A DNA stretch of 51,237 nucleotides from JBAXTE01 sp964653595 (GTDB taxonomy: Bacteria; Bacteroidota; Bacteroidia; Bacteroidales; WCHB1-69): assembly GCA_964653595.1 (NCBI GenBank), contig CAZZHH010000023.1, positions 1-51,237 of the forward strand, in the 5' to 3' direction. This document shows, piece after piece, positions 1-8,349 of this stretch. Below the pieces are notes generated by a model. It was not told where the DNA came from. It saw only the letters and a program-made list of their open reading frames with translations, and ran no database searches. Every line of letters starts with the position of its first letter. The stretch's first letter is position 1. The position numbers and the translations under genes were made by a program.

Positions 1-109
1 GGAAACCTAACAGAAGTACCCTTCTTTTTTGAAAATTTAGTCGGTTAGTAGTGAATTTTATACTATTTTATTATGTCTCGAAATGGTCTTATATGCTTGT
101 GTCAATCGT

Positions 110-148
110 GAAAAAAAAAACTGCTTTTGTTCGTTTAAACAAAAGCAG
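110..148 (-). terminator. Rho-independent terminator of the metallopeptidase gene
   Basis: A perfect 11-bp stem (121-131 with 138-148) has a 6-nt loop. Read on the minus strand it is followed by a run of T (the A-run at 111-120). It lies just past the stop of the minus-strand metallopeptidase gene. Nothing else was recognised between position 1 and that gene. Confidence 0.8.
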
Positions 149-174
149 TTAGACAAAACATACTATTTATGTGT

Positions 175-2205
175 CTATTTAATTACCTTTAACGCATTGT
201 TAGTAGCATTTAACAGAGGTAAAACCGATAAGTTTTCTCCTACAGCTTCTTTCATCCATACTTGAGGAGCTTTTCTGCCGATAGAATACATTCTCATTAC
301 TTCGTTTCCAAAATTCTTTCCTTCTAAGTATGTTTCAATTTGATATTCAATTAATTGTCCTACTGGATAAGCAGACAAATACAACGGAGCATCAATCATG
401 TGAGAATAAATACCTAGAATGGGCTGATCGGAAACACCAAAAACTGGAGCATAATACTTGTTCCATACTTCGATAGAGATTCTATTTACGGTTTCTTTTA
501 GTTGCTCTGGAGTAGCATTTGGGTTTGCATAAAGCCATTTCCAAACGTTCATATCTACCAAAGATACACCCATGATTTCGTAGCTACCCCAAAAAATATC
601 TAACGTTTGTAGCTCTCGTTGATTTGGAGTTGGATCTGTGATTCCTAACAAACTTAAATCTCTTTTCTGAAATACAAATGCCAATGCTTCGGTAAAAGAT
701 GTGTTGGGAACACCTCTCATAAAATAATTGTCTACATGATGAAGTGAAATTGTTTGTTCTACATTATGACCAAATTCATGAACTGCAATATTATACCCTT
801 TATAGTCCATGCCATTGCTTCCAATACGAGTTCGCAAATGAGCTACATCACTTTTCATTGCTGCTTCCCATGCATGTCCGGCACCTCTGGAAGCATCTAC
901 TGCAATTTTTGAGCAAATAAACTGTGCTTTCTCTCTTGGAAAACCAAGTTTAACCAATATCTCTGGCAAATCATTTTCAAAAGCAGCTTTGTTGGGGTAT
1001 TTCTCTCTAACTTTAGCATCTAATGTCTCTGCTGCTATCGTACTTCTCGATTTAAATCCATCATACCAAATATCAAATGCTTCAAGTTTTCTCCCTAATC
1101 TTTTTTGAATCAATTTGGCCACCTCTTTAACGGTTGGAGAGGAGATAAAATCGGTAAACATCTTCTCTACTTCAGCCTGTGGTATTTCCATCTCCTGGTC
1201 AAATTTTCGGGAAATATACGTTGGATAAGCTGGACTATATTGATCTATCGCTTGCATCGCTTTGAAATTTTCTAAAAGATGATAATATCTTGTAGAAGGC
1301 TCTGGTGTTGTTTTTACTTCTATTGAGTTGTTGAAAACTTTATTTGTAAACGGATTCCATGTGTATGCATTGTTGTTTATAACTTCTGAAGGAATGCTTT
1401 GAGTAATAATCCTTTTCATTACTTCATATATCAAGCGCTGTTTATCTAAACCATCTTTTTTGTTCGAATAATTTGATTTTAGCTCGTCTCTTAACCCCCA
1501 ATGGGTGATTAATTTCATTTCGTCTGAAAATCTCTTTTTGCCGGTGTTGTCAAACAACTTACCCATGTATATATTATAATTTGATATATAAGTATCCGCA
1601 AGGGTAGAGGTTTCGCTAGTTTTTAGCAATAAAGCAGCAGGAACTCTAGCAGTAAAAACATCGCCTAATCGAGCATAACCCCAATCGCGAGCAGTCCATA
1701 GACTTCCAACTAGCTGTTTCTCTTGAAGAGTGTAAAATGGAAAATTGAGGGTAATAAGGAGGGCTATTTTATTGTTGAAAAAATCATCTGTGATATGTGC
1801 GTATGGATCCCATGCCCCAAACAGTTCATCTATCGGTAAAACTTCTCCTTGTTCTAAATGTAAGGGCCTTTTTAATTCAACACTTAACTTATTGTATAAA
1901 CCATAAATCTGTTCGAAGTTTATTTCCAATTTTTGAAAAAGTTGAGCAAGTTTGGCTGGATTAGAAATAAAATTTTCTGTGCAAAATGTTTCAAAGTCCT
2001 CTTCAGAGCCGTCTGTTGATCTCCATAAAGCAGCAGTTTGGTGAATGCATTTTTCAATGCGATTTTTCTCTTGAGAACCGGTTTTCGATACCAAGGATTT
2101 GGTAAGTTTATCTACCGTACTTTTGCTAATAGTACTTGCCGATTGTGAGAAAACAACAGAAGATATCGATAATAATATCAACATAATGCTAATTTTTTGT
2201 TTCAT
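175..2205 (-). CDS. Secreted HEXXH zinc metallopeptidase (gluzincin type)
   Basis: A 676-residue protein with a cleavable signal peptide (about residues 1-20, ending VVFSQ), so it should act in the periplasm or outside the cell. The zinc motif HEFGHNVEQ starts at H476 (ligands H476 and H480, catalytic E477). A likely third ligand is E506 in the stretch SFTEALAFVFQ, a spacing seen in gluzincins such as the M3 and M2 families. The rest of the protein looks mostly helical, as in those large peptidases, but I cannot assign it to a named MEROPS family. The start is an ATG giving an immediate lysine plus hydrophobic signal sequence. It is transcribed alone, ends at a strong terminator, and is divergent from arcA across a roughly 260-bp AT-rich gap. 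The substrate is unknown. Confidence 0.8.
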   Translation of the reverse strand: MKQKISIMLILLSISSVVFSQSASTISKSTVDKLTKSLVSKTGSQEKNRIEKCIHQTAALWRSTDGSEEDFETFCTENFISNPAKLAQLFQKLEINFEQIYGLYNKLSVELKRPLHLEQGEVLPIDELFGAWDPYAHITDDFFNNKIALLITLNFPFYTLQEKQLVGSLWTARDWGYARLGDVFTARVPAALLLKTSETSTLADTYISNYNIYMGKLFDNTGKKRFSDEMKLITHWGLRDELKSNYSNKKDGLDKQRLIYEVMKRIITQSIPSEVINNNAYTWNPFTNKVFNNSIEVKTTPEPSTRYYHLLENFKAMQAIDQYSPAYPTYISRKFDQEMEIPQAEVEKMFTDFISSPTVKEVAKLIQKRLGRKLEAFDIWYDGFKSRSTIAAETLDAKVREKYPNKAAFENDLPEILVKLGFPREKAQFICSKIAVDASRGAGHAWEAAMKSDVAHLRTRIGSNGMDYKGYNIAVHEFGHNVEQTISLHHVDNYFMRGVPNTSFTEALAFVFQKRDLSLLGITDPTPNQRELQTLDIFWGSYEIMGVSLVDMNVWKWLYANPNATPEQLKETVNRISIEVWNKYYAPVFGVSDQPILGIYSHMIDAPLYLSAYPVGQLIEYQIETYLEGKNFGNEVMRMYSIGRKAPQVWMKEAVGENLSVLPLLNATNNALKVIK

Positions 2206-2411
2206 ACTTTTTTGTTTTTAAAAATTCATTTTTTATTAACGTGCATTTTGAAAGCTAAATCATGTTTTTTTTAATATAATTATTGGGTGCTAAATTAAAA
2301 AAAAATAGCATTCAATTTTTTTTAATGTCTATAATGTGCTTTATTAAAAATAAAAAATTGTTAATGTTTGACATTTTTGGAATCTTTTAAAAATGTTTTT
2401 ATAACAATTTG

Positions 2412-2419
2412 TACCTTTG
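2412..2419 (+). promoter_or_regulatory. Probable -7 promoter element of arcA
   Basis: TACCTTTG matches the Bacteroidota -7 consensus TAnnTTTG and lies 45 nt before the arcA ATG. No good TTG box is found 19-20 nt upstream. Confidence 0.5.
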
Positions 2420-2463
2420 CCACCTTGAAATAAAACTTATAATTCTATAACAACAAGTAAGTA

Positions 2464-3717
2464 ATGAAACAATCGGTAAAAATTAATGTTAAATCTGAAG
2501 TAGGAGAATTAGAAGGTGTTATCATTCATACACCAGGTGCGGAAGTAGAGAATATGACTCCCAAAAATGCGCAACGTGCTTTATACAGCGATATATTAAA
2601 TCTAGATATAGCAAAATGGGAACATGCTCAAGTGAGTGGAGTGTTGAAAAAGGTAAGCAAAACATATGAGGTAGCAGATTTATTAGAAAACGTGTTAACG
2701 AACAATAAAGCAAAAGAACTTTTAATTAACACCATTTGTAAATCTGAAAATTTAATCCAACTACAAGATGATTTATTAGATATTTCACCTTCCGAATTGT
2801 CAAAAATACTAATAGAGGGAATGCCTTTAAGTAGAAATAATCTTACCGAATTTTTAAGTAAAGACCGTTTTTCACTCACCCCTTTGTATAACTTCTATTT
2901 TACACGCGATGCCTCTGTATCCATTAATAACGATGTGCTAATCTCGAGAATGGCTAATAAAGTAAGGGAAAGAGAAAGCTTGATAATGGAGGCAATTTTT
3001 AATTATTCTGGTGTTTTTAAAACTTCTACAGTTAACTCTGCATGGTATAATCATACTCCAGAAGTGAAAATTGAAGGTGGAGATGTATTAATTGCTCGCG
3101 AAGATATTTTAATCATTGGAAGTAGTACAAGGACAACAACTCAGGGTATCGACTTTATTTTATCTCGTATTTTAGCTCAAAAAGATGAAAAAAGAAGATA
3201 TATATTAGTTCAAGAATTACCAGAATCTCCAGAATCATTCATCCACTTGGATATGGTTTTTACTTTGCTTGATCATCATTATTGTATGATGTTTGAACCA
3301 GTAATCATGAAGTTAAACAAATATCAAACGGTTCAAATAGCCATCGAAAATGGAAAAGTAATTGAAATAAAAAATGTTCCAAATTTAATAGTTGCTCTTA
3401 AAAATCTTGGGATGGATTTAGAGCCACTTTGGTGTGGTGGCAGAAAAGATCTGTGGATTCAAGAAAGAGAGCAATGGCATAGCGGTGCCAACTTTTTTGC
3501 ATTTGCTCCAGGAAAGGTATTGGGATACGGTAGAAACATGTATACGCTTGAAGAATTAAATAATCATAATTTCGAAATTTTACCAGCCATCGATGTGGTC
3601 AATGGAAAAATAGACGTTAATGATTACAAAAAATGTGTTATAGCAATTGATGGAAGTGAACTTCCTCGTGGTGGGGGTGGAGCTCGCTGTATGACGATGC
3701 CTGTAAAAAGAAAATAA
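2464..3717 (+). CDS. arcA: Arginine deiminase
   Basis: A 417-residue cytoplasmic enzyme that hydrolyses L-arginine to citrulline and ammonia, the first step of the arginine deiminase pathway. All active-site landmarks of the guanidino-modifying superfamily are visible: FTRDAS near residue 147, the EGGD motif at 204-207, the catalytic histidine region HLDMVFT (H261, D263), and the nucleophile C409 in GGGARCMTMP close to the C-terminus. Length is usual for ArcA (about 405-420). The neighbours are unrelated: no ornithine carbamoyltransferase or carbamate kinase lies beside it, so either the rest of the pathway is elsewhere or the enzyme supplies citrulline or ammonia alone. The ATG start is preceded by a TAnnTTTG promoter element. 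Confidence 0.95.
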   Translation: MKQSVKINVKSEVGELEGVIIHTPGAEVENMTPKNAQRALYSDILNLDIAKWEHAQVSGVLKKVSKTYEVADLLENVLTNNKAKELLINTICKSENLIQLQDDLLDISPSELSKILIEGMPLSRNNLTEFLSKDRFSLTPLYNFYFTRDASVSINNDVLISRMANKVRERESLIMEAIFNYSGVFKTSTVNSAWYNHTPEVKIEGGDVLIAREDILIIGSSTRTTTQGIDFILSRILAQKDEKRRYILVQELPESPESFIHLDMVFTLLDHHYCMMFEPVIMKLNKYQTVQIAIENGKVIEIKNVPNLIVALKNLGMDLEPLWCGGRKDLWIQEREQWHSGANFFAFAPGKVLGYGRNMYTLEELNNHNFEILPAIDVVNGKIDVNDYKKCVIAIDGSELPRGGGGARCMTMPVKRK

Positions 3718-3862
3718 ATTTTGAGATATTTCCACTCACAAAGCCTAGTGAATGATCCTTTTTGTTGGGGTTTAGGAACAATTATAGTAAGATTTGTGAA
3801 TGTTTTTTTGTCTCTGTTGTAAATAAAATATGAGTTCAACTAATAATTATTTGATGAAATTC

Positions 3863-3892
3863 TTGTTTGTTAATTAAAAAAAGTTAATTTTG
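3863..3892 (+). promoter_or_regulatory. Bacteroidota-type promoter of the lipoprotein gene
   Basis: TTG at 3863-3865, 19 nt, then TAATTTTG at 3885-3892, which fits the consensus. It lies 32 nt before the ATG at 3925. The rest of the 207-bp gap after arcA shows nothing else. Confidence 0.65.
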
Positions 3893-3924
3893 TTCCGTAT
3901 TATTAACCAAAAAAACAGTTAAGC

Positions 3925-4347
3925 ATGAAAAAAATTAGTTTGTTATTTGTTTTTGCTATCGTAATTTCTATAGCATTTAGTAGTTGTAAAAAATACGACG
4001 AAGGTCCTTCATTATCTCTTCGTTCAAAAGCTTCTCGTTTAGCAGGAGAATGGAAAATTACAAAATTCACAGAAAATGGTGTTGCTCGTAGTTATGATGC
4101 CAATGACAGAATAAAAATGGACAAAGAAGGTGTTTATTCGTATACACATACCATTGGTAATTCGTCAATTACTTCTACTGGAACTTGGAAGTTAATAATG
4201 GATGATAAACAAATTGAAGTTACTAGCACCTATTCATCTTTTACAGACACAGAAGTGTATGTAATTAAACGCCTTTCAAATAGCGAACTCTTTCTTGAAC
4301 AACAAGATGGTTCTGATTTAATTAGAATTGAATATCAAAAATTGTAA
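3925..4347 (+). CDS. Lipocalin-like lipoprotein of unknown function
   Basis: A 140-residue predicted lipoprotein. A hydrophobic signal peptide ends in a lipobox (AFSSC, lipidated Cys about residue 20), followed by the charged linker KKYDEGP. The mature part (LAGEWKITKFTENG, then GTWKLIMDDKQIEV and VIKRLSNSELFLEQQ) has the alternating strand pattern of the lipocalin-like domains common in Bacteroidota lipoproteins. It is monocistronic, with its own promoter and a strong terminator 22 nt after the stop. No catalytic residues are evident; ligand and role are unknown. Confidence 0.75.
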   Translation: MKKISLLFVFAIVISIAFSSCKKYDEGPSLSLRSKASRLAGEWKITKFTENGVARSYDANDRIKMDKEGVYSYTHTIGNSSITSTGTWKLIMDDKQIEVTSTYSSFTDTEVYVIKRLSNSELFLEQQDGSDLIRIEYQKL

Positions 4348-4368
4348 TTTAAAATTACCGATTATTCA

Positions 4369-4412
4369 TAAAATAAAGAGAGACAAATATTTGGCTCTCT
4401 TTATTTTATCTT
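4369..4412. terminator. Bidirectional terminator
   Basis: A perfect 14-bp stem (4369-4382 with 4395-4408) has a 12-nt loop and AT-rich flanks on both sides. It sits between the ends of the convergent lipoprotein and sugar transferase genes and can serve both. Confidence 0.8.
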
Positions 4413-5006
4413 TTAAGGTTTGGATGCAATTCGTTTAATGGTTAAGAGTATCAATTTGATATCTGTTTGCAAATTTGAACTTTTGATATATTTAAAGTTT
4501 AAGTTTAATTTAGAAGGCATAATCTCCTTAATATATGTTTCTTCGGGATTGCTAGATCTTGCCAATAATTCGTTTTCAGCAAAATACTCAAGAGATGCAT
4601 AATCGGTTAAACCAGGTTTCACAGACAACACCATTAATTGCTCCTTTGTATACAAATCAACATATTTTTTTACTTCAGGTCGGGGACCTACAAAACTCAT
4701 TTCACCAATAAGTATATTAATAAGTTGAGGAAGTTCATCTAATTTGTACTTTCTAATAAAATAGCCTACTTTAGTAACCCTACTGTCTTTTATTCCAACC
4801 GTGAGAAGTCCTTTTTTATCTGAACCAATTGCCATAGAGCGAAATTTCAAAAGTTTAAATGGTTTTCTATTCAATCCGATTCGTTCTTGTTTATAAAAAA
4901 CACCTCCATTAGAATCTAAAACTATCGCAATTGAAATAATTATTAATAATGGCGACAATAGGAAAATGCCAAATAAACTCATTAAAAAATCAAAAGTACG
5001 TTTCAT
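4413..5006 (-). CDS. Monotopic phosphoglycosyl transferase (PglC-like sugar transferase)
   Basis: A 197-residue Bac_transf family enzyme that should transfer a sugar phosphate from a UDP-sugar onto undecaprenyl phosphate at the inner face of the membrane, starting a glycan. It has one N-terminal re-entrant hydrophobic helix (about 8-30) and then the catalytic signatures FYKQERIG, FKLLKFRSM, DELPQLINILIGEMSFVGPRPE and KPGLTDYASL. The length is that of the minimal PglC type, with no extra N-terminal membrane helices, unlike the 472-residue relative at 23113-24531. It lies 5 nt after a DegT-type aminotransferase gene, so the two probably form an operon making and loading an amino-sugar. Confidence 0.88.
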   Translation of the reverse strand: MKRTFDFLMSLFGIFLLSPLLIIISIAIVLDSNGGVFYKQERIGLNRKPFKLLKFRSMAIGSDKKGLLTVGIKDSRVTKVGYFIRKYKLDELPQLINILIGEMSFVGPRPEVKKYVDLYTKEQLMVLSVKPGLTDYASLEYFAENELLARSSNPEETYIKEIMPSKLNLNFKYIKSSNLQTDIKLILLTIKRIASKP

Positions 5007-5011
5007 CTTGT

Positions 5012-6229
5012 TTACTTTTTATTTAGCACCATTTTTACCGACTTTTCGATGGCATCAACCACTTTACATACTTGTTCGTTGGTAAGAGAATAATAAACAG
5101 GGAGACTAATTTCGCACTTGTAGTTTTTGTACGAAATAGGGTAATCATCTATCGAATATCCCATCCCTTTGTAAAAAGTCATCATCGGAACCGGTATGAA
5201 ATGGACATTTACGGAAACCTGTTGGTCGAAGATGTGTTTCATAATCTCATCGCGTTGTGCTTCCGTAACTCCCTTGATCCTGAGCGGATAGACATGATAT
5301 GATGAAGTTTTGTCGGCAGTTTTATACGTTGGGATGATCGCGAAATCTTGTTTTGATAGCAATTCTGTATAGAGATCAAAAATAGCTTTTCTCCGAACCA
5401 ACATATCCTCGTCGTAGCGATTTAATTCAATCAGACCTATTGCAGCCATAATATCAGTCATGTTGCATTTGTAGCCTGGCTCAATAATGTCGTATCTCCA
5501 ATTTCCGGGTTGCATTTTTGCCAATGCATCTTTCGATTGACCGTGAAGCGATTTTGTATTCAGATATCTGTATTCTTCTTCATTGTCAAATGGTTCAGGT
5601 AAGCAAAGACAAACTGCACCTCCTTCAGCCGTGGTAAGATTTTTAACTGCATGAAATGAAAAAACAGTAACATCGGTCAGACAACCGGTTCGGCGACCCT
5701 TATAAATAGCTCCGATGGAGTGAGCTGCATCAGATAAAACCATAATGCGACCCAATTTCACTTGGTTGGAGTGATTTGGTGTAAACATCTTCGCAATATC
5801 TTTACGACGAACCAAAGCATTGATTTCATCGTAATCACAAGGAAATCCAGCTAAATCAACAGGCATGATAACTTTCGTTCGAGGCGTGATGGCTTTTTCA
5901 ATTTCTGCAATCGAGATGTTAAAATCATCACAGATGTCAACAAAAACCGGTTTCGCTCCGCAGTGCATAATCACGTTTGCCGTACCCGTGTAGGTGTAGG
6001 CTGGAAGGATCACTTCATCGCCTTCTCCGATGCCAAACCAGCGCAACAAAAGCTCCAACCCTGCAGAAGCAGAATTAAGACAAATTGTCGCTTTTGCATC
6101 GCAATAGGCACTGATACGCTTTTCAAACTCTTTGGTTCTCGGACCTGTGGTAATCCAACCCGACTTTAACGCAGCCGTTACTTCATCAATTATTTCCTGG
6201 TCGATTCTGGGAGGAGAAAATGGTATCAT
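5012..6229 (-). CDS. DegT/DnrJ/EryC1/StrS-family sugar aminotransferase (PglE-like)
   Basis: A PLP-dependent aminotransferase of 405 residues that should convert a 4-keto (or 3-keto) nucleotide sugar to the amino-sugar for surface glycan synthesis. The N-terminus IPFSPPRID, the stretch SGWITTGPRTKEFE, the PLP-contacting LSDAAHS (about 165-171) and the Schiff-base lysine K196 in SFHAVKNLTTAEGG are all present. I start it at the ATG at 6229. A longer reading frame begins only with TTG at 6262, and those 11 extra codons overlap the KilA-N gene remnant upstream. It is followed 5 nt later by a PglC-like transferase. The usual dehydratase and acetyltransferase partners are not nearby. Confidence 0.88.
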   Translation of the reverse strand: MIPFSPPRIDQEIIDEVTAALKSGWITTGPRTKEFEKRISAYCDAKATICLNSASAGLELLLRWFGIGEGDEVILPAYTYTGTANVIMHCGAKPVFVDICDDFNISIAEIEKAITPRTKVIMPVDLAGFPCDYDEINALVRRKDIAKMFTPNHSNQVKLGRIMVLSDAAHSIGAIYKGRRTGCLTDVTVFSFHAVKNLTTAEGGAVCLCLPEPFDNEEEYRYLNTKSLHGQSKDALAKMQPGNWRYDIIEPGYKCNMTDIMAAIGLIELNRYDEDMLVRRKAIFDLYTELLSKQDFAIIPTYKTADKTSSYHVYPLRIKGVTEAQRDEIMKHIFDQQVSVNVHFIPVPMMTFYKGMGYSIDDYPISYKNYKCEISLPVYYSLTNEQVCKVVDAIEKSVKMVLNKK

Positions 6230-6254
6230 AGTTTTCTGTTTTTTGTAATGAAAT

Positions 6255-6508
6255 TTAGTCAATTTTATTTGACCATTGGGTGCTTTTTTTATTATTACTT
6301 TTAATTATGGCGAATTCGCCATAATTAAAAGTTGGATTGTAAATTTGTTCCCAAATACCAAGATATTCCAATGTATTTCAATTTCTCAACCATCGGTAGC
6401 GAAAAAAGATCCATCCTTAGCTTTCATCATGTCCGTGATACAAAGATAATCTTCATTGTTTATCTGAAGAAAGGAGATTTCTGTACCTTTGATCTTGATT
6501 TTTCCCAT
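6255..6508 (-). pseudogene. KilA-N domain protein remnant
   Basis: From the ATG at 6508 the minus strand reads MGKIKIKGTEIS, then LQINNEDYLCITDMMKAKDG, which is the start of a KilA-N DNA-binding domain, and stops at TGA 6388-6386. In another frame, directly after, it continues WLRN, stop, NTLEYLGIWEQIYNP and FNYGEFAIIK, the next part of the same domain, ending at TAA 6257-6255. The gene therefore carries a frameshift with loss of a few codons between the two parts, an in-frame TGA, and lacks the C-terminal half of the domain and everything after it. KilA-N genes are usually on phages or mobile elements, so this is probably the scar of an old insertion between purC and the aminotransferase gene. 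Confidence 0.8.
6297..6332. repeat. Perfect 36-bp palindrome
   Basis: Positions 6297-6332 are identical to their own reverse complement with no spacer; the centre is GAATTC. The palindrome lies within the KilA-N remnant, over codons for FNYGEFAIIKS, and about 70 bp upstream of the aminotransferase start. It could be chance from the coding sequence, an operator, or a cruciform-forming site. Confidence 0.75.
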
Positions 6509-6605
6509 TTTTTAACTTTATTATTTAGTCAGTCAAATTCAAATTGATGCTATTTTATTTTTACATTATTAATTAGTTCGTTTGCTAAACCACTTAACTT
6601 AAGAG

Positions 6606-6637
6606 ATTAAAAACACTAAGTTGAAATACTTAGTGTT
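6606..6637 (-). terminator. Terminator of purC
   Basis: A 9-bp stem (6612-6620 with 6629-6637) has an 8-nt loop and, read on the minus strand, is followed by TTTTTAAT. It begins 25 nt past the purC stop codon. Confidence 0.65.
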
Positions 6638-6661
6638 CTTAGGGTCTAAGTGGTAAAAAAA

Positions 6662-7612
6662 TTATCGAGTAAGGTAATTTAAAATATTGGTTTCAACACG
6701 TGCAAGCACTTGGTCCGTATCAGCTTTTTGGAATGCTCTTCCGGTTATGTTTTCGTAAAGTTCGATATAACGCTCGGAGACTTGTGCCACAAATTCAGGA
6801 CTCATTTCAGGACAGGTTTGACCCTCTTTCCCTTGGAAGCCATTGTCCATCAACCACTCTCTGACAAACTCTTTCGAAAGTTGTTTTTGTTGTTCGCCTT
6901 TGTCAAAACGTTCTTGATATCCATCCGCATAAAAATATCTGGATGAATCTGGCGTGTGGATTTCGTCAATCAGATAGATCACACCATTTTTTTTCCCGAA
7001 TTCATATTTAGTATCTACTAAGATCAATCCATGTTTTGCGGCTATTTCTGTTCCTCTTTGAAAAATCGCTAGAGCATATTTTTCCAATGTCTCATATTCA
7101 TTTTTAGAGATGATTCCTTGGGAAAGAATCTCTTCTCTGCTAATATCTTCATCATGACCTTCCATTGCTTTTGTTGTAGGGGTAAGGATAGGAGTGGCAA
7201 AACGTTGGTGTTCTTTCATCCCGTCAGGAATTTTAACGCCACAAATTTCACGAATTCCATTTTTGTATGCGCGCCACGAACTTCCCGTTAAGTAGCCTCT
7301 GACGATCATTTCGATTGGATAAGGTTCGCACTGATGACCAATGGTGACCATCGGATCGGGAGTGGCGATTTTCCAGTTTGGACAGATGTCGGTAGTGGCA
7401 TCCAAAAACTCGGCGGCAATTTGGTTAAGCACTTGTCCTTTGTAAGGAATTCCTTCGGGAAGAACCACGTCGAATGCAGAGATGCGGTCGGATACCACCA
7501 TCACCAACAGATCATCATTGATATGGTAAACGTCGCGAACTTTACCATGATAAACGCTTTTTTGTCCCGGAAAATTAAAATCGGTACGTGTAAGGGCTTG
7601 AGCTTTTTTCAT
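6662..7612 (-). CDS. purC: Phosphoribosylaminoimidazole-succinocarboxamide synthase (SAICAR synthetase)
   Basis: A 316-residue enzyme of de novo purine synthesis that joins CAIR and aspartate with ATP to give SAICAR. Signature stretches are YHGKVRDVYHIND near the N-terminus (ATP loop), VVSDRISAFDVVLPEGIPYKG, IEMIVRGYLTGSSWRAYK, LVDTKYEFGKKNG and LIDEIHTPDSSRY. The length matches the roughly 300-residue form used by Bacteroidota. The start is an ATG 30 nt after the higA stop with no TAnnTTTG box between, so transcription may read through from higBA or from an unrecognised promoter. A terminator follows. Confidence 0.95.
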   Translation of the reverse strand: MKKAQALTRTDFNFPGQKSVYHGKVRDVYHINDDLLVMVVSDRISAFDVVLPEGIPYKGQVLNQIAAEFLDATTDICPNWKIATPDPMVTIGHQCEPYPIEMIVRGYLTGSSWRAYKNGIREICGVKIPDGMKEHQRFATPILTPTTKAMEGHDEDISREEILSQGIISKNEYETLEKYALAIFQRGTEIAAKHGLILVDTKYEFGKKNGVIYLIDEIHTPDSSRYFYADGYQERFDKGEQQKQLSKEFVREWLMDNGFQGKEGQTCPEMSPEFVAQVSERYIELYENITGRAFQKADTDQVLARVETNILNYLTR

Positions 7613-7642
7613 ACTATTTTTCGTTTTTTATTTGTTTTTGTC

Positions 7643-7948
7643 TTAAATATCAACACTTAATCTTAAATGGCCACCAAGTCCGTCTCTAATAATTCTCATC
7701 AATGTAGATAAACGAATATCGCTTGCATCATTTTCTATTCTTGAGATGTATGTTTTGGTTGTACCACATTTTTCGGCTAACTGCTCTTGAGTCATGCCTT
7801 GTTCTTTTCTAAGTTCCTGAAGCATTACTCCAAGTTTAAAAGCCTCATATTCCTGCTCGTAATTTTCTCTTGCTTCAACACCTCTTTCCCCATATTGGGA
7901 ATTTAGATGTTCTTCAAAAGATGTCAGATTCTTATTTCTCTTTTTCAT
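7643..7948 (-). CDS. HigA-type antitoxin, XRE-family helix-turn-helix
   Basis: A 101-residue protein with a clear lambda-repressor-like helix-turn-helix in the C-terminal half (LRKEQGMTQEQLAEKCGTTK, then YISRIENDASDIRLSTLMRII). The N-terminal half is charged, with tyrosines and glutamates (NYEQEYEAFKLG), as in antitoxins that wrap around a RelE-like toxin. The gene overlaps the end of the toxin gene by 17 bp, and toxin-first order is the HigBA arrangement. It should neutralise the toxin and repress the operon promoter at 8287-8317. Confidence 0.85.
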   Translation of the reverse strand: MKKRNKNLTSFEEHLNSQYGERGVEARENYEQEYEAFKLGVMLQELRKEQGMTQEQLAEKCGTTKTYISRIENDASDIRLSTLMRIIRDGLGGHLRLSVDI

Positions 7949-8273
7949 CGAAGTATTGTTTTTTTAATTTTTCTGCTTTATCAATTTCATTAACTGGCGT
8001 TTTTTGTGTTTTTTTCTGAAATCCATTTATTAAAATAATTAATTTACCTTCATCAAAAAAACTGAAAACTCGGTAAATATTTGTTCTATTTTCAACTCTG
8101 ATTTCATAAAGTCCTGAAGAGCCAGTTAAATGCTTAAAATACTTTGTTGGAACATATTCAAGATTTTGTATTAATTGTAAGGTCCAGTTGAATTTCTTTT
8201 GAACATCTGGTTTTAATGTGTAGAAGTAATTTAAATAATAATCCTTGTAATAAAATACTTTTCTGAATTTCAT
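7932..8273 (-). CDS. HigB/RelE-type toxin (Gp49-like)
   Basis: A 113-residue basic protein of the RelE/ParE superfamily, phage Gp49-like/HigB branch. Recognisable stretches are KKFNWTLQLIQNLEYVP, KHLTGSSGLYEIRVENR, TNIYRVFSFFDEGKLIILINGFQKKTQKTP and the C-terminal lysine-rich helix EIDKAEKLKKQYF. Members of this branch cleave mRNA on the ribosome; that activity is inferred here. It is the first gene of the pair, with a consensus promoter directly upstream. The chief uncertainty is whether the pair is still active. Confidence 0.85.
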   Translation of the reverse strand: MKFRKVFYYKDYYLNYFYTLKPDVQKKFNWTLQLIQNLEYVPTKYFKHLTGSSGLYEIRVENRTNIYRVFSFFDEGKLIILINGFQKKTQKTPVNEIDKAEKLKKQYFDEKEK

Positions 8274-8286
8274 TCCTTTAATAATA

Positions 8287-8317
8287 CAAAGTTAGCTAAT
8301 TAGTGAACAATAAACAA
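8287..8317 (-). promoter_or_regulatory. Promoter of higBA
   Basis: On the minus strand, TTG (8317-8315), 20 nt, then TAACTTTG (8294-8287). It is a full-consensus Bacteroidota promoter 14 nt before the higB ATG, so the leader is very short and HigA binding here could shut off initiation directly. Confidence 0.65.
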
Positions 8318-8349
8318 GTTTATCTCGAAATTTTTTCAATAAATTGTTG

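Noticed and set aside
83..265. Plus-strand frame of 60 codons at the left edge
   Set aside because: It spans the terminator hairpin and the 3' end of the metallopeptidase gene.
3624..3839. Minus-strand frame of 71 codons after arcA
   Set aside because: It overlaps the 3' end of arcA, has no promoter and no recognisable protein character.
6332..6547. Plus-strand frame of 71 codons
   Set aside because: The minus strand over the same bases encodes KilA-N pieces, so the plus frame is a shadow.
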